From Capronia americana (Eukaryota; Ascomycota; Eurotiomycetes; Chaetothyriales; Herpotrichiellaceae): a stretch of 64,000 nucleotides of DNA. Both the position numbers and the translations under genes were made by a program. Within the stretch, counting starts at the first letter, position 1, and every line of letters begins with the position of its first letter. The notes under the pieces are model-generated. The model worked only from the letters and a program-made list of their open reading frames with translations. It had not been told where the DNA came from and did no database searches. The stretch spans positions 126,093 to 190,092 of the forward strand of contig JADWQD010000009.1 of the NCBI GenBank assembly GCA_016110215.1. The letters run 5' to 3'. Shown here piece by piece: positions 40,876-51,477 of this stretch.

Positions 40876-43040
40876 TGTTTAATTTTGCCGAGGGTGGGAG
40901 AAATGAAGGGGTGTCGAGCGAGTCACGATGCTTTCGTTCCTGGCTTGTTCCAGACGCGATCAGGATGATATGGCGCTGCTTCGAAGCGTGATGCAGTGCA
41001 GTACAGTACGGTACAGGTGCATGGAAGTCTTGAAGTGCGAAGGGCTTGTAGGGCGAAAGATGTGGTCGAGTCGATTGAAGTCGTGTCGAGTTGTGTCGAG
41101 GTGAGTCCGAAGTAGGTATGAATCAATCCAGATCCCTCCCGAGCACGCGATAAAGAAATGCACGCGCGCGCTAAGGGCAGCGGGCATAGTCTGGCTTTGA
41201 CGACCTCGTCGCGTTGATGAGGCAGGGGTGAGGCAGTAATGTGGCAGAGATGAGGCAGCGATGTCCCGCGTTTGTGTGCGCGACAACAAAGGCATCACCG
41301 TGAGGCGGACATCACTATAACCTCCCCACCTTCCGAACCGACCGATGTGAGGATGACACGGCGACGCGCATGTCCCTCGACAATTGAAATCTCAGTCACA
41401 GTCTGGCTGGCTCTTGGAGGCTTTGAAAGACTCGATTGTCTTAGGTTCTCACTCTCTCTGTGTGTGACGGAATGCTGTTTAGGCGGCAAATATCCAAGAA
41501 CAACATGGTCTTCAGGCATTTCATCGGGAGGTCGACCACTCCGAGGGTCTTCGTTTTCGACGACACTCCCGATGCCAGGGTACGGTACGTTGTCCTTCCG
41601 ACCGGGGCTGGTTCGGGAGGCCGAAAACTATGCTTGATTACTCGCCGCTCCGTGGTTCACCACCTTAGAGGAGGCAGGCTGAGAAGATCAAACGCGAGGT
41701 CAAGGTTTGACCGGTCTTTCGGTGTCGCGGAGCAATGAAAGGCCGAGGCAAGTGGTTGCGCGCGTCGTCGAACGAGTCCAGAGAGTTTCCAGACTACACC
41801 CATAAGTCTGTAACCCATCTCGTGGCACTGGCAGGTGGAAGTTGGATGTGAGCTCGGTGAGTCGCCGTAGAGCCACGGCTTGCGCCGCACTGCGAACACC
41901 CAGAAGTTCCGATTCAGATGCTGGTCGAATACCTTTTAAAAGCACCAACCTGGTCACTCATCGACGGACTTAGGTTCGTCAAGTGGTCTCTCCATCCTCA
42001 TTTGCCTCGGGCCGGCATCCTTCTTCCCGCGGACGATTGAGAGGCAGCTGTTGGCCCATTCAACTGCTGCTCCAGCATCCTCCTCTCCTCGTTTCTTGCA
42101 TTGGGCATCCGCATCCTTGCTGCACCTCAGTTTCGTCTTGACGCACCGAGTTGCCGTGTCGTCAGCTCGAAGACTCGCGTTCGGTACCTGCGAGACAGGG
42201 GGACGACGAGCATGAAGGCCGGTCCGGTAAGAGCTGTCCGTGTAGGTGCGGAGTGTGAATGGATGCGGAAGACTCCGACTCGGAGTCCGCGTGGCATAGA
42301 ACGAGCATTTTCCGACGGACTGCCGAGGAATGGCTTTGCAGCAGTCCCAACATCAACCTGTTGTGGTTTTGCGGGCGAGGGGGGGCAGAAGCGCGCCCGC
42401 AGGCGCGAGAAAGTCGATGCTTTGTTTAAGGAAGACAAAGGCAGCGGAAGCTTCTGCATCCTCGATTAAGGTGCTCTTGTATGCGCCCAAACAGGAGCGA
42501 CGATGATCGTGGGGTCGTTCCAACCAGGGGTAGCCCCCGGAAAAGCCGTCTAGATTCCTACCTTGAACCCAAAGTAGAATCAGCTTCGGTTTCGGTTTCT
42601 TGTACTGTCCAAGGTTCGCCGTCGTCTGGTTGCTGCGTCTCTAGTTACTGTGGTGGCACCAATTCCGTCTTCGATGCCCGAACCCACTGCGTAGACGGCC
42701 ATGTCGTCGCCACAGAAGGTCAACCCATGTTCCGCTTTGCCTTTTTCTTCGTTCGAGTCTACGTAGGCAGTTGGAGGCTCCCACCAGGGCGCCAAGACGA
42801 AGGCGTATTCTGCCGCATTCGACAGCGTCGGCGAGCAGGACGGCGAACACACGGCCAATACAGCTCAATGGAGGCTCATTGACACACGGTGTCCTTAAGT
42901 CTGGAGATCAACGTGGCTCTATCATCGACGGGATTCGTGATAAGAAGCTCCGCAAGGCAAAAGTGTCTGCATGCCTCCGCCCTCCGCTGAGGCTGGGTAG
43001 TCGGATAAAGCCGTAGAAGTCTCAGTAGCTGCAACACAGC
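40876..43040. other. Intergenic with weak coding-like frames
   Basis: GTAC-rich word cluster at 40993-41022. Minus frame 42858-42580 has coding-like codon choice (includes 'AEYAFVLAPWWEPPTAYV') but opens only from TTG; plus frame 42101-42469 overlaps a minus frame of similar length. No domain and no complete gene model. Confidence 0.4.
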
Positions 43041-43905
43041 TCAGACGACGGGGCTCCGCTCAATCACAACCAAGTCTGAATAAATCAAGTTGGCAAATTG
43101 AGCTTCGTTGATCGAGAAGGCTTGACGGACGACTCTCTCAAGTCGCCGACGAAAGAACGGCGGCTGGAGCCATCGTGCCATGAATTGAATGAACGTCCGA
43201 ATGGTGTATGATTCGTAAAGTGGACCCAGAGCTCGTGGATGGGAGCCTTTAGTGCAGCCCGAGAAGAAAAGAGGCAACAAATCCGCCAAAGGCCGGAATT
43301 GATCCCGGGAACGTGCCGTCGCGGCTTCAACAAGGTCATTCAGAGAGAGCTGCATATTGAGGCCGCAAGCCCCAGCAACTGAAGCTTGATTCTGTGTTGC
43401 ATACGCCTTGGCCTCAGGTGAACCGGAAGACCGAGATGTGTGCGTGCGGCTGGATTCGGTTATTGGCCTAGATTGGACTGACTGTGTTTGTGACGACTCA
43501 GTTTCTGCCTGGGAAGAAGCCGTGGCTGGGCGAAGCGGTGAATGCTGGCGTCCCTCCCCTCGCTTCCTCTTGTTCATCATTCCCCGGCTGAGTCTTCGCA
43601 AGTTGATCTCGGTGAGCCTGTCCTGGACGCTGTATGAGAGGGTGATGGATTCCTCCGTCAATCTCTGAGCCAGAGGAGAGGTTTTGCTTGGATTCTGAGG
43701 GTGATTGAGGCAGCTCAGGAGATTGAACACCAATGCTAGAGCGTTTCGAGTTCTTCTGCGGCCGCTTTTGTTCGCGGTGGGCCCGTCGGGGAGTGGCATA
43801 GGATATTTGATGCTGCTCTTGCAACCTTGCGCTCCTTCGACAGAAGCTAGCACTGAGTTGCAGCTGGTTCTCATGGGTCGAACTAGCTTGCGGAGTGGCA
43901 GGCAT
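43041..43905 (-). CDS. Hypothetical basic protein, probably spliced
   Basis: ATG 43905 opens a frame (MPATPQASSTHENQL) that reads well to about 43725. From about 43660 a second frame reads well to the stop at 43041 (RLTEESITLSYSVQDRLTEI, then a Ser/Gln/Thr-rich linker, then a helical C-terminal half with 'ARWLQPPFFRRRLERVVRQAF'). A 64-bp intron with a weak GTTCAA donor and a CTCCTCTGGCTCAG acceptor would connect them in phase. The total would be about 265 residues. Unknown family; basic N-terminal half, possibly DNA- or RNA-binding (guess). A CACGTG pair lies about 390 bp upstream. Confidence 0.4.
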
Positions 43906-44813
43906 GGAAAGAAAGTGCAGAGGGGCGGACGGGGGTAGAAAACGGGATGCTGGTGAGACAGGTTGCTCCTTGCTTGCAGTCTGGGCTTGGTTGAGATGTG
44001 CCAGGTGGACTACATGCTGTGTTTGCCGGCCTGGTGGAGCTCTGGAACACTACCGGCTGAGAGTCTGCGGCCGCATAGGAAGTCTCGAGGTGGGTATCTC
44101 TGCCGGGAGGAGGGTGGAGAACAAAGGAGAGGGACAAATGCAATGGGACAAAGAAGGCAGTGTCCATGCCACCAGCATTCCATTCCAGCACAGTGTCACA
44201 ATGGATGTCGGCTTGTTCTCGACAGTCCCGATGGCTCTCTCGAGCTTCATCTCTACCTCGTCTACTCGGTACTCTTTAATGCTGCCAAGCATGTCACGTG
44301 GGCGTCACGTGTTCGCTACGGCCCCCTTTCTGCCTAGTGCTTCTCAGCTTGACCTCTATTCAATCATGCAGAATGGGCCAGATCGGACTGGCTTTCCCCC
44401 AACGTTCAGGGAGCGGGATCAACCGGCGAGGGCGAGGGCATGAAGGTGCCAGGATTCAGTGGCGATAGAACATCAAGTCTCGACACCCGCTTGGGGCTTG
44501 TGTCCGGCCGGATTCTGGCTAGATCTCAGGGGGGTTCTTTGGCTAACGTTTCTGGTAGTGATTGAACGAAATGACAATGATTATTAGTACTATCATACAG
44601 TGAAAGCAAGGCTGCAATAATTACTCGTACAGTGAAGGTTGCGGTGTGCGCACCGCCGTGCATATGGTTGCGCCACGACTGGAAATCCATCATCCCTTAG
44701 CCGGGCAAAAGAAAAAGACAATCGATGTTGGTCTGGCTCGGGGTTTGCACTCTTGGTGAGTTCTCGCTGACCGAGCACCAGAAACTCGGCCACTTACCTG
44801 GCCATTTGTCCCG
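43906..44813. other. Intergenic between two minus-strand genes
   Basis: Upstream of the hypothetical gene; contains paired CACGTG boxes at 44295-44300 and 44306-44311 (starts 11 bp apart). Frames on the plus strand (43895-44443) have no support. TACTCGTACAG at 44622. Confidence 0.5.
44295..44311. promoter_or_regulatory. Paired CACGTG boxes
   Basis: TGTCACGTGGGCGTCACGTG: two GTCACGTG sites with starts 11 bp apart, about 390 bp upstream of the ATG at 43905 on the minus strand. Regulatory role inferred from the recurrent pattern in this window. Confidence 0.5.
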
Positions 44814-46691
44814 CTATCTTTCTTCTTGTATTATGACAAGCTCAACGCCTACCACCTGGAATTCTTTTTTATACTTTTTGACTCGGGAAAGTCTTTGCTT
44901 TCTTAGGCCCGGAAAACCGCACCAAAAAAGAGTATCGAAATTGTATGGGCGACCGTCTTTTTTCCTTGGTTGATAACCATAAGGGATAGGGCAGGTACCA
45001 TGGTGTTTAAAATTGGTGAATCGGTCTCCGAAACATTGTGCGTGGCCCTGGGTGTAGCAGGGGTCAGAGAGGGTGATACGTCGGAGCGCCGGAAATGTGG
45101 GCAAGGCTCGGTAAAGGGAATCGAGCATATCTTGCAGATACCTAGGCACTCGTGCGGCTTGTTCTCGATCAATAACGAGGTGAAGCTCCTCAAGCGAATT
45201 TGGGAGTCGTGATGTTATCTCTTTGGGACCTAGGTAGTTCTCTCTATAACTGTCAAAATAAGGGTTGTTATACCGGGCACAGTCCACAGGGCAAACCTTA
45301 CGACCGATAAGCAGCGAGGGATCAATCGTCAGCTTCGTCAAGCTCGGAAATCCCTTGAAGTCGAGGAGGCTTGAATCTAGGTTGTACCTCCAACTCGTTT
45401 TGTACACAAGGGATACCTCTTCAAGGGACTGCCGGAGTAGCTGAAGCGTGGGGTTGATGTCTTTCAATAGGTGATGTTGAGTGGCGCGCTTGGAATCAAC
45501 CTCGTTACCTACCGTACCGCGATAGACAGAATGAGTCAGCGCGCCCATAACACCTAGGATTTTAGTTACTGTCGTTGGTTCCACCATTATTTTGTCGAAC
45601 GTCAGCGAACTGATCTTCGAAACAACTCCGTCGTACCCGCTCGAAGCCGCGGAGGATTTGGCGTCCCCCACAGTCAGCCAGGTAAGAATTAGGGATTTCA
45701 GCGTGGGATGGTATAAGATGGGAGTAAGGTCAGAGAGTGTAATAATAGATTCTCTATCTCGCCGCGGGAGACTGATGTATAGAGTTTGAAGATTGGGGGG
45801 TAGAGTAACATCCGTAAACCTGTCCCGCATTTCGAGAAAAAGCGTCTTAAGGGCGGTCAGTGCTGACATAAAGTCATTAGGGACTTGGTGACAGACAGGG
45901 CCCTTAGGCAGCCTATATTCAGTGCAATAACACGTTGGGCAGGATCGGAGGATCCAGATCATTCTCTGTATTTGAGCAGCATTCCTTTGTAGAATATGCG
46001 GTAGCTCATGCCTTTCAGCAGCGATCGTGAACGTGCGATCGTAAGTCCTTTTCTCGACTGCGTCCCCACGTAAAGTATAGTCATGGAACGGTGCATTCAT
46101 GTGCCAAACGATGGAGTTAAATAGTTCCAAGCTGATAAGTTGACCCAAGTCCCGACACGTGAGGGCGAGCTTCTTCTTGTCGCGTGCCGATAGGTAGCTT
46201 GCGACTATTCGCAGCACCTCGGTCGGCAATTCGATAATACTTCGCATATTGGGAGCGTTACTTCGATTCGGTAGGGGTAAATATGTGTTTCGAGCGTTAG
46301 CGAGTTGGTCCTCAGACTTCTGTAAATTGTCGATAAAGTTCATCTTCCTGAAGACAAGTCCCGGTTTATAAGCCTCAAATAACGGCTCTGCATGCAAGAC
46401 ATCAAACATAAAGGGAGTTAACAATAGAACGGGATTCGAAATAGCAAATCTTTCAAGTGCCGTCCATTCTTTGTTCGAGAAGAGGAGATGTGACATTAAT
46501 AGAAGAATGGATAGAACGCGACACAAAGAGTAATCGGCTTGAAAAAAGAGAGCGTATCGAATACACGTTCCAGATCGACGAGGGCTCCGAAGGAGGCCAA
46601 CGGGCCAGACAAAGGACTGCGATCTCGTGCTCGACACGTGAAGCCCTCCCCATCCCCACTGATCGGTGGTGTGCGACGGCCTTGTCCCCAT
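44814..46691 (-). CDS. F-box protein
   Basis: Single exon, 625 codons from ATG 46691. The first 65 residues differ in composition, so ATGs at 46496 (MSHLLFSNKEW) or 46247 (MRSIIELPTEVL, directly before the F-box) are realistic starts. F-box: IIELPTEVLRIVASYLSARD and following KKLALTCRDLGQLIS, about residues 150-187. Such a box normally binds Skp1 to bring substrates to an SCF ubiquitin ligase. The rest has scattered Leu-rich segments (SLEELHLVIDREQAARVP, LTKLTIDPSLL) resembling irregular leucine-rich repeats of fungal F-box proteins. Base composition is AT-richer than the core genes (26 of 60 G+C at 45241-45300 against 35 of 60 in REV3 at 31441-31500). Fungal F-box families expand and decay quickly, so this may be an accessory gene. 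Confidence 0.8.
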   Translation of the reverse strand: MGTRPSHTTDQWGWGGLHVSSTRSQSFVWPVGLLRSPRRSGTCIRYALFFQADYSLCRVLSILLLMSHLLFSNKEWTALERFAISNPVLLLTPFMFDVLHAEPLFEAYKPGLVFRKMNFIDNLQKSEDQLANARNTYLPLPNRSNAPNMRSIIELPTEVLRIVASYLSARDKKKLALTCRDLGQLISLELFNSIVWHMNAPFHDYTLRGDAVEKRTYDRTFTIAAERHELPHILQRNAAQIQRMIWILRSCPTCYCTEYRLPKGPVCHQVPNDFMSALTALKTLFLEMRDRFTDVTLPPNLQTLYISLPRRDRESIITLSDLTPILYHPTLKSLILTWLTVGDAKSSAASSGYDGVVSKISSLTFDKIMVEPTTVTKILGVMGALTHSVYRGTVGNEVDSKRATQHHLLKDINPTLQLLRQSLEEVSLVYKTSWRYNLDSSLLDFKGFPSLTKLTIDPSLLIGRKVCPVDCARYNNPYFDSYRENYLGPKEITSRLPNSLEELHLVIDREQAARVPRYLQDMLDSLYRALPTFPALRRITLSDPCYTQGHAQCFGDRFTNFKHHGTCPIPYGYQPRKKDGRPYNFDTLFWCGFPGLRKQRLSRVKKYKKEFQVVGVELVIIQEER

Positions 46692-48592
46692 GGGGAGTGA
46701 CGATTGAACATCCGAGACGATAATGCGCTACGGAGGCAGGGATTTTGATTGCGAGAGTGCCACATCCGAAGTAGAAGGGGGTTTGGGAAAGTCGACAAGG
46801 TCGTGTGTCTCAAGGAACGTCCTACCAACACGATAGGTTGTTACTCCAGGCACGCGTCGCGGTGACGGTGATCTGCTCAACGGTACCCACCCAGTGCGCT
46901 TACTGGCAGAGGCTGTGTGCAAGCGAGCCCAGGGGAGATGGCACCAAAACGACGCTTATCTGCCAGAGAGTGAGGAGGCTCCCGACGCTACAGGAGTCCT
47001 GCGTGAAGTCCTATGAAGCGAGGCCGTTCATCAGCTACCTTGAACTCGAAGGGGATGTCCAAGCTCTTACTGGATACTCTGAATGTGAGGCACGCCATAC
47101 TTGATGAATTGGCGTGGCCACCAATCCTTTGACAGTCAAATTTTCTAGCATTCCACACGGGCTTCAGTATTTCCGCTGCAGCCTAGCAACGCCAAAGCTT
47201 TTGGAACCGTGCAACGAAATGAGCCAACTCTGGGCTGAGACGGCAGACGCCATGCAGCTGGCATCCTTCAGAGGGCGGTAGTTTCTGAAGAGAAGCCTAA
47301 TTCCTGTGGTTCTCCGCTGCGAGAAGTCCTCTTCCACCCCGTCCGCTCCAAGCTCATGAGAACCCCCGGCTCGCCGATACGACCATCTAAGCCCTCGGCT
47401 TCCGAACCAGTACTACATCGACATGATACACCTCGCTAGACGATCGTGACCTGGCACATAGGCGATGCCAACGAGGAGTCTCGAAGTGACAATTCTGATC
47501 GAGAACTAGGATAACCCCAAATATGCCAAGCCCTTGGCGAGTTTGTGCCTAACTGTTGGTGTCGATGGTCACGTGTCAAAGATCACATGCACATCGCGTA
47601 TCAAAGACACGCCACCAGGCCTTCATCTTCCTGCTCACTCCGTACCGTACGCAGATGATTGTAAATGAGAACTGCAATTTGACCACTGTTAGTTCAACAT
47701 AAGCCGGACACTGCGAATCTTCACTCCACTCTCGCATTGTCCCGCTTGGCCTCGCGGACCCTTTTGCAACGGCATTCTTTTTACGGAACCATTGAATGCA
47801 TAACAACACAGCGTGGTTGGCAGTCGCGCAATTAACAATGACCTGGTTCACCATGGTTTCCAGTTTCGTTCTGCTGCATGTTGAGATCACCCGTCTTTTC
47901 CGCCGCAAACATGGTCATCGCCCGGCCCGCGTTCAATGAACCCATGCACTTCTTGAGAAGCAGTAAGGTGAAAGCTGCAATCAAACATGGTGCAAATGAG
48001 ACAACGGACTGCGACGCACGCGAAAGACAAATCAGAGGCGGCCGTATTCCATGTCCTGGTGTTGGGACAGTCTTACCGCCAAACAATGAAGCCGACCATA
48101 TGTCTTGCACAGCTGCAGATTGACTGTTTGAAACATATGTCACCACTGTTCCATGTGGCTCAAGATCCGGTTCGTCCGTGGTCCTCATCCATTCTTTGAT
48201 GCCTCAGCCTGGTGCTAGCAGATTCAGCAACAAAGTTTCAATCTAACACAATGACACGCCGCCTCGAGCCTTGCTGTGAGAACTCAGCCACGATGAGATG
48301 CACGTCGTCACCCCGGCCTCCGCTGCCTTCAAGACAAGACAGTCTTCTAGTGGGAACTGGGTGATGGTTCTGTGTGTGCTTTGTCCTCTCCGCGTTCCAC
48401 CACCTTCATGATGAGACAATGCTATTTTGGAACCTGCACACAGGTTCCATGTATGTTCTGTCTCTTGTATACACAGAAACTACCACCACGAAAGATTGCA
48501 CGGGCGAACCTATAAGGTGGTCTTCAACCTGCAACCTGTAAGTCCATCCAACAGTCCCCATCTGCCAGCTTATTGCATCCCCAGTTCCTGTC
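46692..48592. other. Intergenic, no confident gene
   Basis: Small frames on both strands. Minus 47832-48188 (118 codons, true ATG, one hydrophobic segment 'FAPCLIAAFTLLLL') is the best candidate but has no domain. A CACGTG is at 47572. No repeats seen. Confidence 0.45.
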
Positions 48593-50010
48593 ATGGCTCC
48601 CTCTACAGACGAGCCTTTCATTGATTTCTTCAGAAGTGCACCAATACACAAAGACAGCATCAACACCGCTCGTAAAGCAACCAAAAGTCTCCTGGCTATC
48701 ACATCGTTCCTCGAGGAGTTGATCTCTGATCCGAAGTCGACCCCTGATAAGAAGTCAATCACTCTGGATTTCCCTGCATTTCCTCGAGACGTTGAGGGTC
48801 GGAGCACATTTCTCACCTACCAGCATCTTCTCCAACGCCTCCGATTGGACTACGAAGGATTGAGTGCTTTTGAAGGGCGGTTGACAGTCAACGGATCGAG
48901 TGCTTTTGCAAGGGGGTTGACAACCAAAGAAACGGAAGTCGAGTTCCAGACGTCCCTGAAAGAATTGGAGCGCTCACTCGAAAAGCTCGGTGAGCCGTCT
49001 ACCAAGGGTAGCAGAGAAGTACCCCACTGCTCTGTGATGGAGTTGCTCGTCGAACTTTGCTTCAAATCCGTGTCTCACACTCCTAGAACGCTAGGTAAGT
49101 GTTCTTTCCCCGGGGACCACCTCTACAGCATGACGACTAACACCGTGCAGATGAATTTGAAACACTTGTACTCGAGCCACTGAAGTCGAGGTTGGCCGGA
49201 AAGATGACAGATGCAGCAGTCCCACAAGTCATATTCGTGTTCACAAATCATGCAAACGAAGGCGGATGGACGGTGACGGCCAGCGCAGCAGATTGGAGAT
49301 CCTTCGGCGATCTTCGGAAAGCGCTCAGAGAGGCTCGTGTAAACCACTTCAAGTGCAAGGATCCTAATGGTTTAGCCGCCGTGTGCGAGCGCTTGAAAAA
49401 AGAGTGGGCGAACGGAGAGAATATTTGGAAACGGTCCTTGGGGGGCGGGTCGCTGGAAGTGGGCTGGGTGGAGGCGGCGCGGATGAGGTTGGAATCCAGC
49501 CTTTCATTCGTACCAGTCGACTATTCTAGGGTACAAGGGAAGTCGTTTCGAGCTTACAAGTCCCCGGGAGACAAGAAGAGCCTTTTCCAGCCCACCCCTC
49601 GGTGTGCAAAATGTCGTGTGTTGTACAAATTCAACATGGGCACGGAAACAGACCCGGCATTTCACGACTATGTTCACGATTTCGGAAGCTGTGGCGAGGA
49701 TATCGCATACTGGATCCTCCTGCAGGTGTCAAAAGATCACGGAAGTGAGTTTGTCTTCACCATGGACAAAGCCAAGTCCGTCTATTGAGTTCTGGCACAA
49801 GGACGCGGCAGCCAAGCACACGGCAGCCCTCAACTTCAACGTCAGCCATACTATGTCGCTTTTTACTCGATGGAGAATGGAAGGGTCAGCATTGTCGCGT
49901 GTCGAATTTGGTCGGGGTTGGATCTGGAGAGAAATGTACGGGCAATGCGATTTGTGAAACTTAGCACTGGCATCGTGAAGAGGACGGGCGGCTGGTTGGT
50001 CAGGAAATGA
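48593..50010 (+). CDS. Hypothetical protein with Cys pair, three exons
   Basis: ATG 48593. Exons 48593-49094, 49151-49744 and 49802-50010 give 434 residues. Intron 1 (56 bp) has GTAAGT, CGACTAAC and GTGCAG and is firm; intron 2 (57 bp) has GTGAGT and CACAAG and is likely because the frame continues in phase into a protein-like exon ('YYVAFYSMENGRVSIVACRIW'). Without it the protein stops at 49788. The N-terminal half is helical and charged (TARKATKSLLAITSFLEELI). The second half carries 'RCAKCRVLYKF' (C-x2-C) and 'FGSCGEDIAYW', a possible four-ligand metal site. This Cys-x2-Cys plus Gly/Ser-Cys-x-Glu arrangement recalls fungal proteins of unknown role; I assign no function. No signal peptide. 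Confidence 0.65.
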
Positions 50011-51477
50011 GTCTGTTTTGGAGTATGTGTATTATGTTTGATCATCGAAAGTATTCTCTTGTTCCAGTTGTAAAAGTGTGGTAACGGCCTGCCCATGGCC
50101 GAGCGCCGCACCTCGAGGCCACCGTCCCACGACATCGGGGCGCCATGTCATGTCGAAGGAAGCAGCACCGAGGCCACCAGGAATAGGGGGAGCCGAGCTG
50201 CTGAGGCCGCAAACGGCGCCATGTCATTGGTGGAACCGTGACCCTTGGAATTGTCCGCTCATCAAGATATAGTTGCAGCATCAGTGATGCGACGAGTGCT
50301 TTGGCGTTCCCAGCCAGCTCCAGGAGTAAGTACTTACCTTGAGGGTTTGTTCTTCTCGGAAACCTCCTCGCCGAAGAGGCCATCCTCTTGGGAGGGATCT
50401 TCAGGCGACACTACGTATTCCCTCACCTTCGGGCAGAAGATGTGCTTGAGCCCTCAAATGCGCGCCGTACCTGTGCCGGCAAACCTCAGCCGCGTGTGAT
50501 CGGAGTGATTGTCTCGAAAGGCCACCAGCCACACATTGACGGCGTCAAGCATCATTGCCACACACTGGGTCATTCGCTTCATGCAGCCGCAGTGCTCCTC
50601 GACTGGGTAGACTTTTTTCACCTGCGGCTTTCTTTTTTCTTCTCGCTAGGGAGATCTTCGCATGGACCGTCCTCATCGCGGCACGAGCCTTGCTGGATGC
50701 TCGCGCCACTGCAAGGCTCTAACGGGTTTGTACTTGTTGTTCTGAGCAGCATGGCGGTGATCGGTGCTTCGGTTTGAAAAGGAGCGAGTGGGTGGCTGTC
50801 AACGATCTATGCTGCTGGTCAGTCTAAGCGTGAAGCACGCCGTAATCGCAGGAGAGGAGCCAAAATCAAAGAGGATGGGGACGGTGATGGGTACGTCTGG
50901 ACAGCATGAGCAGCGGCTTCGAAAAACCACGATTCGAGGGAAAGATTCCGTCCCGTTTTTGGCGTCCGCCGGGCGTGTATAATACTCCCAGTTGGCATAG
51001 ATGGAATGGAAGGTAAGACCGTCTGTGGATGCTGCCAGCAGTCGGAAATCGGAATCAGTAAAAACTCGCGGGCATGCATGTGGACGTGTAACAATCTGGT
51101 TCACATGCTCCTCTTGTGCCCACTGCGGCTAAGTTTCCGTACCAGGCACCCAGGCTGGATTCGTACTCGTACCGATCCTCGTACTCGTACACCTTGGCAC
51201 GAGGCTGGAGAATTCAGCCTTCTCTTCGGTCCCCTCGCTTCATTTTCCCCAGTCGCCGCAGCTTCACCTGACGTTCGATCTCCCTCTCACATTCCAAGCT
51301 CACTCCATCGTTAATCCTCCTCGCCCAAACTTCTGCCTGTGCGCGCAAACAAGCATCGCTCTCTTCCTGTACATCCGTCTTGCTTGACCCTGGGCGGACC
51401 ACGACGCCGCCTTCAGTCATTGCCATCTGCGTCAGCATCCCGGCCACCATCCCCATCACCATCACCAATACCGTAAC
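50011..51477. other. Intergenic holding a probable hidden minus-strand gene
   Basis: Apart from the candidate at 50330-50582, plus frames 50388-50777 and 50764-50982 look like shadows. GTAC words (CGTACTCGTACC) at 51162-51192 precede the SLU7 leader; 51390-51477 is a C/T-rich leader. Confidence 0.45.
50330..50582 (-). CDS. Putative small spliced protein (partial model)
   Basis: Minus strand from ATG 50582 reads 'MKRMTQCVAMMLDAVNVW', then 'RDNHSDHTRLRFAGT'. It meets a donor-like GTACGG at 50470 and continues in phase, after a 60-bp gap ending in GTAG, as 'SPEDPSQEDGLFGEEVSEKN'. That piece ends at a perfect donor AAG|GTAAGT near 50330. Downstream exon(s) are not resolved. Frames are open 60 codons or less, which is why simple ORF length misses it. 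Family not recognised. It would converge on the three-exon gene at 48593-50010. Confidence 0.35.
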
